Assembly: GCA_958453575.1 (NCBI GenBank)
Contig: CAUDYH010000119.1
Coordinates: 1 to 5,091, forward strand
Direction: 5' to 3'
Length of the DNA: 5,091 bases
DNA from: an uncultured Collinsella sp.
GTDB lineage: Bacteria > Actinomycetota > Coriobacteriia > Coriobacteriales > Coriobacteriaceae
The stretch's first letter is position 1. Each line of letters begins with the position of its first letter. This document shows, one piece after another, positions 1 to 5,091 of this stretch. The notes below the pieces were generated by a model. It made no database searches and was not told the origin of the DNA. It saw only the letters and a list, made by a program, of their open reading frames with translations. The position numbers and the translations under genes are program-made.

Positions 1-369
1 CGCCGCGGCCTCGCCGTAGTTGTGCAGCGGGGCGAGCGGGGCCACCTCGAGAATCTTGGCCATAACTTCGTCGTCAACAACTGCGGAATCATCGAAGTGC
101 CAGCCGCCCTGAACGATACGATGACCAATGCCATCAATCGTAAAGTCGGTCTTCTCGAGCTCCTCGAGCACACGAGCGATAGCAGAGCGATGATCGGGGA
201 AAGGGACCTCCTCGGTCTGCTTGGCGCCACCGTTCTCGGAGTGGCCAAAGATGCCCATCTCCGAGCCGATACGCTCGCAGTTGCCCTTGGCGAAAACCTC
301 GCGGGTATCGGTATCCAAAAGCTGATATTTAAGGCTCGAGCTGCCGGCGTTGACAACAAGTACGTTCAT
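1..369 (-). CDS. ackA: Acetate kinase, second tandem copy (5' part only, runs off the left edge)
   Basis: Acetate kinase transfers phosphate between acetyl phosphate and ADP in the cytoplasm, giving acetate and ATP at the end of fermentation. Only the first 123 codons of about 395 are visible. The N-terminus carries the family signature MNVLVVNAGSSSLKYQ (N7, S10, S12, K14), then GIGHRIVQGGW at residues 80-90 with the substrate-binding arginine R84, and APLHN around H116. It aligns without gaps to the neighbouring complete copy, with 75 of 123 residues identical by hand count. The ATG at 367-369 is preceded by AAAGGAG at 374-380. It lies 164 bp downstream of the other copy, beyond a terminator, and a weak candidate promoter is visible in the gap. 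Family assignment is very secure; a butyrate or propionate kinase preference cannot be excluded from this fragment. Confidence 0.95.
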   Translation of the reverse strand, partial: MNVLVVNAGSSSLKYQLLDTDTREVFAKGNCERIGSEMGIFGHSENGGAKQTEEVPFPDHRSAIARVLEELEKTDFTIDGIGHRIVQGGWHFDDSAVVDDEVMAKILEVAPLAPLHNYGEAAA

Positions 370-424
370 GAGACTCCTTTGCAGTGCGATACGGTCGGCG
401 CAGACCCCTTAAGGCGGCCGCATG

Positions 425-452
425 TTAATAAGAAGTTATCACAACTTGATAA
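425..452 (-). promoter_or_regulatory. Candidate promoter for the left-edge acetate kinase gene
   Basis: On the minus strand a -35-like TTATCA (447-452, four of six consensus bases) and a -10-like TATTAA (425-430, four of six) are separated by 16 bp. They lie in an AT-rich island just after the terminator of the preceding gene. Overlapping inverted repeats cover the same bases: AAGTT-N5-AACTT at 433-447 and TTATC-N7-GATAA at 436-452. The leader to the ATG would be about 50 nt. Both hexamers are imperfect, so this is a suggestion only. Confidence 0.3.
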
Positions 453-483
453 ATAGCTATCAGGCATATCGCCCAACGAGTAC

Positions 484-521
484 AAAAGAGGAGCTGAACG
501 GCGCTCGGTCGTCCAGCCCCT
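484..521 (-). terminator. Rho-independent terminator of the complete acetate kinase gene
   Basis: Read on the minus strand, AGGGGCTGGACG (510-521) pairs with CGTTCAGCTCCT (489-500) as a 12-bp stem with two G-U pairs. The loop is 9 nt, and CTTTT follows at 484-488. The hairpin begins 12 nt past the acetate kinase stop codon. Stem, loop and T-run fit an intrinsic terminator, so the two acetate kinase genes are probably not one efficient transcript. Confidence 0.85.
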
Positions 522-533
522 CCCCTCTTGCAA

Positions 534-1712
534 TTACTTGCCGTTGACGATGCGCTCGACGTCGGAAGCGATCATGAACTCCTCGTCCGTGGGGATGACA
601 AAGATTTTGACCTTGGAATCCTTGGCAGACAGGCACCATGCGCCGTCACCACGCAGGGCGTTGCGGGCATGATCCATCTTGACGCCCATAAAGGCCAGGC
701 GGTCGGCCACGCCGGCGCGGACGGCAGGAGCGTGCTCACCGATGCCGGCAGTGAAGACCAGGGTGTCCATACCGCACATGGAGGTGGCCATCTCGGCAGC
801 CTTGGCGGCAATCTTGTAGACGAACATATCGAAGGCGAGCTGGGCCTCGGGGTCACCGGCAGCGGCGAGCTCCTCGACGTTGCGGCAGTCGTTGGTCTTG
901 CCGCCGGTCACAGCCAAAAGGCCGGACTTCTTGTTCATCATCTCGTCGACCTCGTCGAAGGTGTAGCCGCCCTCGCGCTGCAGGTAGCACACGGTAGCCG
1001 GGTCGATGGAGCCGCAGCGGGTGCCCATCATGACGCCGTCGAGCGGCGTCAAGCCCATGGTGGTGTCCATGCACTTGCCGTCCTCGATGGCGCACAGGGA
1101 AGCGCCGGAGCCGATATGGCACACGACGACCTTGCGGGCCTCGCCGTTGGTCATCTCGGCGACCTTCTTGGAGATGTAGCGGTAGCTGGTGCCGTGGGCG
1201 CCGTACTTACGGATGTGCAGCTTGTCGCAGACGTCCTTGGGCAGGGCGTAAGTCTTGGCGACCTCGGGCATGTTGAAGTGGAAAGCGGTGTCGTAAACCG
1301 TGACGTTGGGCAGGTCGGGATACTGCTCCAGGCAGTACTCGATAACGTTGGCCTCGGGGTTGTTGTGCAGCGGGGCGAGCGGAGCGACCTCGCGGATCTT
1401 GGCGAGGACATCCTCGTCGACGAGGGAGGAATCGCCAAAGTACCAACCGCCCTGAACGATACGGTGGCCGATACCCTCAATCTTGACGCCGTTGGCCTCG
1501 AGGTCCTTCAGGACAACCTCGATGGCGACCTTGTGGTCGGGGAACTCGATGTTCTCGGTCACCTTCTTGGAGCCGTTGGCAGCATGGGTGAAAGTGCCGC
1601 CGGTAAAGCAGACGCGCTCGCAGGAGCCCTTTGCGGACACCTTATGGGACTTGGTATCGATGACCTGATACTTAAGGGTCGAAGATCCTGCGTTGACGAC
1701 CAGAACGTTCAT
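534..1712 (-). CDS. ackA: Acetate kinase (complete copy)
   Basis: The 392-residue product has normal family length. It converts acetyl phosphate and ADP to acetate and ATP, normally together with phosphotransacetylase, whose gene is not in this window. Visible landmarks are MNVLVVNAGSSTLKYQ (N7, K14), GIGHRIVQGGW with R84, APLHN with H116, DTAFHFNMP with D141, YGAHGTSY with H173, HIGSGAS with H199, GTRCGSIDP with R232, the nucleotide-binding TAGIGEH at 321-327, and TDEEFMIA near the end with the E377/E378 pair. The catalytic Arg/Asp/His/Glu set looks intact. Several flanking positions differ from the common consensus: S202 where Asn is usual, S235 where Asp is usual, and Y177 where His is usual. 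The ATG at 1710-1712 has GGGAG at 1717-1721. Terminators lie on both sides, so it is probably monocistronic. A changed acyl preference is possible but not shown. Confidence 0.96.
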   Translation of the reverse strand: MNVLVVNAGSSTLKYQVIDTKSHKVSAKGSCERVCFTGGTFTHAANGSKKVTENIEFPDHKVAIEVVLKDLEANGVKIEGIGHRIVQGGWYFGDSSLVDEDVLAKIREVAPLAPLHNNPEANVIEYCLEQYPDLPNVTVYDTAFHFNMPEVAKTYALPKDVCDKLHIRKYGAHGTSYRYISKKVAEMTNGEARKVVVCHIGSGASLCAIEDGKCMDTTMGLTPLDGVMMGTRCGSIDPATVCYLQREGGYTFDEVDEMMNKKSGLLAVTGGKTNDCRNVEELAAAGDPEAQLAFDMFVYKIAAKAAEMATSMCGMDTLVFTAGIGEHAPAVRAGVADRLAFMGVKMDHARNALRGDGAWCLSAKDSKVKIFVIPTDEEFMIASDVERIVNGK

Positions 1713-1765
1713 GTGTCTCCCTACTAACAGGCGGTGTGGCGCCGCCAGGTTACATACGCTTCAAT

Positions 1766-1799
1766 AATAAACCCAAACGCCCTCGCGCTCGGGTTTATT
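1766..1799 (-). terminator. Strong hairpin terminator after the MFS gene
   Basis: On the minus strand AATAAACCCGAGCGC (1785-1799) pairs over 15 bp, with G-U pairs only in the inner part, with GCGTTTGGGTTTATT (1766-1780) around a 4-nt loop, GAGG. The T-rich end TTTATT is part of the stem and continues as ATTG. It starts 33 nt after the MFS stop codon. Because the outer nine base pairs are perfectly symmetrical, it may also stop transcription on the plus strand. It leaves only about 53 nt for an acetate kinase promoter, and I found no convincing one there. Confidence 0.8.
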
Positions 1800-1832
1800 G
1801 CGTTGATATATAAGTTATCGGTGCCCAAATAC

Positions 1833-2993
1833 TCATGTCCTTTGGCTTGTAAGACGAAAGAGCGCGGGGATATACACCAAAGAAGAGGTTCCGAGTGCGA
1901 CAAGCAATATGACTCGAATGCCCGCGATGCTGCTCAACACAGCATTGAACAGATAGAAAAGGATGGCGCCCACCGCCACCATCTGGCTTTGAACCGAAAT
2001 CAGTGAACAGCGCATCGAAGAATCGGCTACTTTTTGAAAAATTGAGTATTTAATTGGAGCAAATAACGAGTACGCAACCGTCTGCAGCACATAGAACACG
2101 GGCAGCAAATTAGCCGGAGTAAGGGGAATCAAAAACAAAGCTGTCAGGAAAAGGCGCACGATGCCGCAAATACGCGCAAAGCGGCCCTTGTCGACATGAG
2201 CAATCGCGCAGGGCACAATAAGTCCCATGGAGGCCGAGGCAAGGAGCTGGACCGCAATGGTGACACCCGAAGCGACGGCATTCATTCCGCGACCCGCAAG
2301 CAGCAGTGAGAAAAAGTCTTCCAGGGCGACAAAAGCAAATGCCTGAGAACAGTCCATGATGAACGCTGAACGAAGAATGCCATTACCCGCAATAGCGGCA
2401 CCGATCATCTTCGGGCTAATCCCATGTTCAGGTGTCGTCGCAATGCCCCCTCTTCGCATCTCAGGAATGCAGACAACGACAACCAACGTCAACACCATTG
2501 CGATGATATCTGCCGAAAGACCAATGAGATATGCACCGACGGACGAAATGAAACCGCCCACGCAAGCGGAGATGGCACAAGAGGCATAGAAAACAAATCG
2601 CTCAACGACATTAAGTCTTACGAGCTGGTCCTGAGAGACGCTGTCAATGTAAATCGCTTCGATGGATCCGCTCACACACGCAACGGCAAAACCTTTGAGA
2701 GCGAACGCACCGACTAAAAGCAGGGGAGAACGGACGAGAAGCAGGGCGGCGTAGTATCCAAGCATCCCCACGACGCCAACGAGACCGCTTGTCTTTCGTC
2801 CAAACCTATCAGCAATATAGCCAGTGGGAACTTCAAGGATGAACTTGCTCACTTGATATGCAATCATCATGCTAGAAATCGATACCATCGAAAGTCCGAC
2901 GAACTCAAGGTAGACAGTTAGAAAATACAAGATGGTGCTGAAGTTCGACAGAAAAACGAACGTCATATAAAGCAAAACCGTACGGTTTTTCAT
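1833..2993 (-). CDS. MFS transporter, substrate unknown
   Basis: A 386-residue, very hydrophobic membrane protein of normal length for a 12-helix major facilitator. The diagnostic motif A, GYIADRFGRK at 58-67, sits between helices 2 and 3, preceded by EVPT at 54-57. SGSIEAIYIDS at 108-118 resembles a motif I recall from uncharacterised Gram-positive MFS proteins. Helix pairs can be followed from about residue 5 to 175. A polar central loop with charged residues and prolines (177-195) follows, then a second hydrophobic half to about 380. The ATG at 2991-2993 is chosen over a TTG at 3015-3017 because GGAGG lies 7 nt before it and nothing comparable precedes the TTG. It follows a LysR regulator on the same strand by 119 bp. 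GC is about 47-50% on sampled lines, well below the acetate kinase gene. Efflux of a small molecule is the usual guess, but the substrate cannot be read from sequence. Confidence 0.88.
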   Translation of the reverse strand: MKNRTVLLYMTFVFLSNFSTILYFLTVYLEFVGLSMVSISSMMIAYQVSKFILEVPTGYIADRFGRKTSGLVGVVGMLGYYAALLLVRSPLLLVGAFALKGFAVACVSGSIEAIYIDSVSQDQLVRLNVVERFVFYASCAISACVGGFISSVGAYLIGLSADIIAMVLTLVVVVCIPEMRRGGIATTPEHGISPKMIGAAIAGNGILRSAFIMDCSQAFAFVALEDFFSLLLAGRGMNAVASGVTIAVQLLASASMGLIVPCAIAHVDKGRFARICGIVRLFLTALFLIPLTPANLLPVFYVLQTVAYSLFAPIKYSIFQKVADSSMRCSLISVQSQMVAVGAILFYLFNAVLSSIAGIRVILLVALGTSSLVYIPALFRLTSQRT

Positions 2994-3000
2994 GCTCCGC

Positions 3001-3005
3001 CCTCC
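3001..3005 (-). promoter_or_regulatory. Ribosome binding site that sets the MFS start
   Basis: GGAGG on the minus strand, 7 nt before the ATG at 2991-2993. It lies inside the reading frame that would be used from the upstream TTG, which itself has no SD sequence. It therefore favours the shorter 386-residue protein. Confidence 0.75.
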
Positions 3006-3048
3006 AAGAGTCAGCAATCTAAATCGGAATCTTGGAAAAGCATGAGGG

Positions 3049-3065
3049 CAAAGCTGTCAGCTATG
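3049..3065 (-). promoter_or_regulatory. Candidate operator, imperfect 17-bp palindrome upstream of the MFS gene
   Basis: The core AGCTG-T-CAGCT (3052-3062 on the plus strand) is a perfect 11-bp dyad with a one-base centre. It is extended to 17 bp by CA/TG ends with one mismatch on each side. It lies about 56 bp before the MFS start codon, in the gap behind the LysR gene. Regulator-binding function is inferred from position and symmetry only. Confidence 0.3.
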
Positions 3066-3070
3066 TGTTA

Positions 3071-3099
3071 CAAGGCGTCAATAATCACTTGATGCCTCG
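3071..3099 (-). promoter_or_regulatory. Hairpin or dyad after lysR: weak terminator or LysR-binding site
   Basis: On the minus strand CGAGGCATCAA (3089-3099) can pair with TTGACGCCTTG (3071-3081) around a 7-nt loop. That gives eleven positions with one mismatch and one G-U. It begins 14 nt past the lysR stop. There is no T-run after it (TAACACATAG follows), so it is a poor intrinsic terminator. The inner TCAA-N7-TTGA dyad could instead be an operator. TTGACG at 3076-3081 resembles a -35 box, but no matching -10 is seen. Confidence 0.35.
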
Positions 3100-3112
3100 A
3101 AGCCAATTAATC

Positions 3113-4003
3113 TCACGAAGCAAGATGACGCAATAGGTGCAGAAAAACCGTCTGGTGTCGATCAGTCCAGGAATTTTGCCGATAGCAAAAGTAGATGGGC
3201 AAGGTTACATCACGCGAACCTTCAATGGAGCACTCACTCACTTCTGACCCATCCGATGCGAGAGAGGACCCAGACAAACTCAATATCAATCCCCCGGCTT
3301 GAAGAAACTCAGTCTGAGCCCTGCTTCCGTATTCAACATCACGGAAGCGAAAATTGACGAGCTGGGCTTCGGGACATTGATTGATTGCATTGAGACAGGG
3401 TGACAAATTAATGGGAACAGCGAGCCTGCCGCCCAGTAACTCGCGAATGGTCATGGCGCCCACAGATTGATGACCCGCTGGGCATGAAAGAACCTTGAGC
3501 TCCTTTTCACCCAAATATTTTGAAGAAAGGACGCTGTCCCGTGGTTCCTCGAATGAGATAGCCGCATCCGAAATGCCAAGCACAAGTGATTCAAAGCATG
3601 TAGCCGTTGGCTGATGCCACACATCAAGGTGAATCTGAGGGTGCGAGCGTTCAAACGAGTCATACCAGCTTTCGGCAAAAAGGCGCCCCCGCCCATGAAG
3701 GCAGGGGGCGTAAAGACGAAAGTGGCCATCGGGCGAAACGCCGTCGCCCCTCGATTGAGCGTACTTTTTGAGATCGTCGACTTGTGCCAGGATCACGCGT
3801 GCACGACGCGCAAATTCTCTGCCCGCCGGAGACAAAACAGCCTCCCCCGCCGATCGGTCAAGCAAAACAATCTGATACTCAGATTCCAACTTTTTGATTG
3901 CCGACGAAACGGCCTGCGGACTCACATGAACGGCGCGAGCTGCTTTGCGCACGCCGCCATAGTTCGCCACCGCTTGAAGGTATTCGAGTTGAGAAAGCTG
4001 CAT
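3113..4003 (-). CDS. LysR-family transcriptional regulator
   Basis: A 296-residue protein, the usual LysR length. The N-terminus is a typical winged helix-turn-helix: MQLSQLEYLQAVANYGGVRK leads in, the recognition region with VSPQAVSSAIKKLE covers about 27-40, and LLDRSAG then LSPAGREF at 57-64 form the wing and linker start. From about residue 93 (GHFRLYAP) to the end lies the periplasmic-binding-protein-like effector domain. Its ligand cannot be told. The ATG at 4001-4003 has GGAG at 4010-4013, 6 nt away. It follows the HIT gene by 41 bp with no terminator seen, so some cotranscription is possible. The MFS transporter gene lies 119 bp downstream on the same strand and is the obvious candidate target, although many LysR genes are divergent from their targets. 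A sampled line gives about 48% GC, matching the MFS gene and not the flanks. Confidence 0.93.
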   Translation of the reverse strand: MQLSQLEYLQAVANYGGVRKAARAVHVSPQAVSSAIKKLESEYQIVLLDRSAGEAVLSPAGREFARRARVILAQVDDLKKYAQSRGDGVSPDGHFRLYAPCLHGRGRLFAESWYDSFERSHPQIHLDVWHQPTATCFESLVLGISDAAISFEEPRDSVLSSKYLGEKELKVLSCPAGHQSVGAMTIRELLGGRLAVPINLSPCLNAINQCPEAQLVNFRFRDVEYGSRAQTEFLQAGGLILSLSGSSLASDGSEVSECSIEGSRDVTLPIYFCYRQNSWTDRHQTVFLHLLRHLAS

Positions 4004-4044
4004 AGATTACTCCAAAGGCAGCCAAGTCGACGGACCAAGCGCCC

Positions 4045-4380
4045 TCAGATGAGGTTCTCGCCCAGGTTTTTGCCGCCGAGGACGTGCATGTGGAAGTGCA
4101 TGACGGTCTGGCCGGCGTTGACGCCCTTGTTGGAGATGACGCGGAAACCGTCCTCCAGACCCTTGGCCTTGGCGACCTCTTGGATGGCGTGAGCCATGGC
4201 GCCCATGGTCTCGGCAGGCACGTTGTCGGCGATGTCGCTGTAGTGCTTCTTGGGGATCACGAGCGTGTGGACCGGCGCCTGGGGGTTGAGGTCATCGAAG
4301 GCGATGACCTGGTCGTCCTCATAGACAACGGTCGAGGGGATCTCGTGGTTGGCAATTTTACAGAAGATGCAATCACACAT
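4045..4380 (-). CDS. HIT-family (histidine triad) nucleotide-binding protein
   Basis: A 111-residue cytoplasmic protein of the HIT/HINT type. Such proteins hydrolyse nucleoside phosphoramidates or related adenylated compounds; the physiological substrate is usually unknown. It opens with CDCIFCKI, where C4 and C7 form the CxxC common in this family, probably binding zinc with a downstream histidine. Other landmarks are AFDDLNPQAPVHTLVIPKKH (27-46), SNKGVNAGQTV (83-93) and the histidine triad HFHMHVLGG, with H95, H97 and H99. H97 is expected to be the nucleophile if the triad follows the family pattern. The ATG at 4378-4380 is preferred to a GTG at 4396-4398 because AAAGGAA sits 6 nt before it and the family normally starts close to CxFC. 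It is 49 bp downstream of xseB, with a possible promoter in the gap. Confidence 0.95.
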   Translation of the reverse strand: MCDCIFCKIANHEIPSTVVYEDDQVIAFDDLNPQAPVHTLVIPKKHYSDIADNVPAETMGAMAHAIQEVAKAKGLEDGFRVISNKGVNAGQTVMHFHMHVLGGKNLGENLI

Positions 4381-4386
4381 AGCTGG

Positions 4387-4393
4387 TTCCTTT
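4387..4393 (-). promoter_or_regulatory. Ribosome binding site that sets the HIT protein start
   Basis: AAAGGAA on the minus strand, 6 nt before the ATG at 4378-4380. It lies inside the extension that would be translated from the upstream GTG at 4396-4398, so the shorter start is favoured. Confidence 0.7.
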
Positions 4394-4399
4394 CTCACA

Positions 4400-4422
4400 G
4401 ACCAAGGTAATTATATTTGGTC
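4400..4422 (-). promoter_or_regulatory. Perfect -10 box within an inverted repeat before the HIT gene
   Basis: TATAAT occurs on the minus strand at 4410-4415, inside the inverted repeat GACCAA-N11-TTGGTC (arms 4400-4405 and 4417-4422). The -35 region at a 16-18 bp distance is poor (TCGTTC at 4433-4438). A transcript from here would have a leader of about 20-25 nt before the HIT start codon. It could be a weak or activator-dependent promoter, or only an AT-rich spacer. Confidence 0.35.
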
Positions 4423-4429
4423 GAGATGC

Positions 4430-4696
4430 TTAGAACGAGAGGTTGTCGTCCGTGTTGGCGGCTTCGCCGTCGGCGAGCACGTCGTTGCCGTCGACGTCCT
4501 TAAGGAGCACCGAGACCTTCTGCTCGGCATCGGACAGGCGGGTGCGCAGGCTCTTGAGGAGCTCGACGCCGCGGGTGTAGCTCTCGAGCGACTCCTCGAG
4601 CTCCATATCGCCCGACTCCAGGCTGCGGATGATGAGCTCCAGCTCCTGCGAGGCCTGCTTGTACGTAAGCTGCTCTACCGGGGTCTTCTCTGCCAT
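4430..4696 (-). CDS. xseB: Exodeoxyribonuclease VII small subunit
   Basis: An 88-residue protein. XseB subunits bind the XseA subunit to form exonuclease VII, which degrades single-stranded DNA from either end to short oligonucleotides in repair. Residues about 10-65 match the family: LTYKQASQELELIIRSLESG, then the acidic MELEESLESYTRGVELLK, and a final helix with LSDAEQKVSVLL. These form the two-helix coiled coil of the family. The C-terminal 20 or so residues are acidic and polar, probably disordered, which makes it a little longer than the typical 70-80 residues. The ATG at 4694-4696 has AAAGGA at 4704-4709, 7 nt away. It lies 42 bp after xseA on the same strand, the common arrangement for one operon. 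Confidence 0.95.
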   Translation of the reverse strand: MAEKTPVEQLTYKQASQELELIIRSLESGDMELEESLESYTRGVELLKSLRTRLSDAEQKVSVLLKDVDGNDVLADGEAANTDDNLSF

Positions 4697-4738
4697 ATCT
4701 GTTTCCTTTCCTAAGGGTCTATCACTGCGAAACGCGGT

Positions 4739-5091
4739 CTACTCGACCGCGTTGACGGTTGCCGACACGTTACCGTCCGCCATGCGCACGCGGATGGCGT
4801 CGCCCGGCTTAAAGGTCTGGGCACTTATAGCCACACCATCGTCGCTGTACGCGATGGAATAGCCGCGGGCAAGTACCTTAAGCGGCGACAGGGCATCGAG
4901 CGAAGCCGCTGCACGGCCCAGGTCGGACGCTGGTTTGCTGAGCATCGTGCGCCCCTGATGCTCCAGACGGGAACTCGTAAGCGTGAGCGCATGGCGTTTG
5001 CCGTCGAGCCCTGAGGTGCTTGCAACCAGACGCTCGGGCAGACGCTCGAAGTTGGAGCGGAAGACCCCGACTGAGCGTACTATGGCGCCCG
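4739..5091 (-). CDS. xseA: Exodeoxyribonuclease VII large subunit (3' part only, runs off the right edge)
   Basis: XseA is the catalytic subunit of exonuclease VII. Only the last 116 residues before the TAG stop (4739-4741) are present; the frame stays open to the right edge, so the gene continues beyond the window. The fragment has a helical, arginine-rich stretch (SNFERLPERL and RLEHQGRTML), as in the XseA coiled-coil region. It is followed by the conserved C-terminal signature LDALSPLKVLARGYSIA and then FKPGDAIRVRMADGNVSATV, which matches the family's closing beta segment. The OB-fold and the catalytic domain core are outside the window. An internal ATG at 4943-4945 is not a start, because conserved frame continues upstream of it. 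The adjacent xseB supports the call. Confidence 0.93.
   Translation of the reverse strand, partial: GAIVRSVGVFRSNFERLPERLVASTSGLDGKRHALTLTSSRLEHQGRTMLSKPASDLGRAAASLDALSPLKVLARGYSIAYSDDGVAISAQTFKPGDAIRVRMADGNVSATVNAVE

Noticed and set aside
407..421. Adjacent palindromes CCTTAAGG and GCGGCCGC in the leader of the left acetate kinase gene
   Set aside because: Short restriction-site-like palindromes occur by chance. I could not extend them into a stable structure or link them to a known element.
22..456. A 144-codon plus-strand open frame over the left acetate kinase fragment
   Set aside because: It is antisense to clear acetate kinase coding sequence and its composition is typical of a shadow frame.
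528..1727. A 399-codon open frame on the plus strand covering the whole acetate kinase gene
   Set aside because: It is the exact antisense of a well-conserved enzyme gene. Biased third-position GC removes stop codons on the opposite strand, and the Val/Gly/Asp/Leu-rich product has no recognisable motif.
1730..1746. Small GGCGG/CCGCC hairpin just before the SD of the complete acetate kinase gene
   Set aside because: Only five base pairs in GC-rich sequence, so chance is likely. There is no riboswitch-like architecture around it.
4004..4044. Repeated CTTGG in the HIT-lysR gap as a possible regulatory repeat
   Set aside because: The repeat is only five bases and the gap is 41 bp, so it is not distinguishable from chance.
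3614..4192. A 192-codon plus-strand open frame across the lysR start and the HIT gene end
   Set aside because: It overlaps two recognisable genes on the other strand, has no SD or domain signal, and is rich in Arg and Pro as shadow frames often are.
4084..4714. Plus-strand open frames opposite the HIT and xseB genes
   Set aside because: Both are antisense to conserved families with clear motifs; no independent evidence supports expression.

Overview
The window looks like ordinary chromosomal sequence from an anaerobic, mid-to-high-GC Gram-positive bacterium, most likely a Coriobacteriia member such as Collinsella. This placement is inferred from codon usage, the style of the protein sequences and the Shine-Dalgarno (SD) sites. 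No rRNA or marker gene fixes it. Every gene I can support is on the minus strand, so transcription runs from high to low coordinates.

Layout in transcription order: the 3' end of xseA (exonuclease VII large subunit), xseB (small subunit), a histidine-triad (HIT) nucleotide-binding protein gene, a LysR-family regulator, a major facilitator superfamily (MFS) transporter, a complete acetate kinase gene, and the 5' part of a second acetate kinase gene that runs off the left edge. The first four genes are 41-49 bp apart. The later gaps are 119 bp (lysR to MFS), 120 bp (MFS to ackA) and 164 bp (ackA to ackA). No gene-free stretch exceeds 300 bp.

Functionally there are three blocks. xseA/xseB encode the two subunits of one DNA-degrading enzyme and sit beside the small HIT hydrolase gene. 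The LysR/MFS pair is probably a regulator with a transporter of unknown substrate. Its base composition is clearly lower in GC (about 47-50% on hand-counted lines) than an ackA line (about 72%), which suggests later acquisition. The two acetate kinase genes lie in tandem and are about 61% identical over the 123 residues visible in both. They are separated by a strong intrinsic terminator and an AT-rich, dyad-rich leader, so they are probably separate transcription units. Acetate kinase makes ATP and acetate from acetyl phosphate, a main energy step in such fermenters.

I see no mobile element, CRISPR array, tRNA or rRNA. The points most worth a second look are the tandem acetate kinases, the non-consensus residues in the complete copy, and the low-GC lysR/MFS cassette with two dyads in its intergenic region. 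I found no convincing undescribed system.
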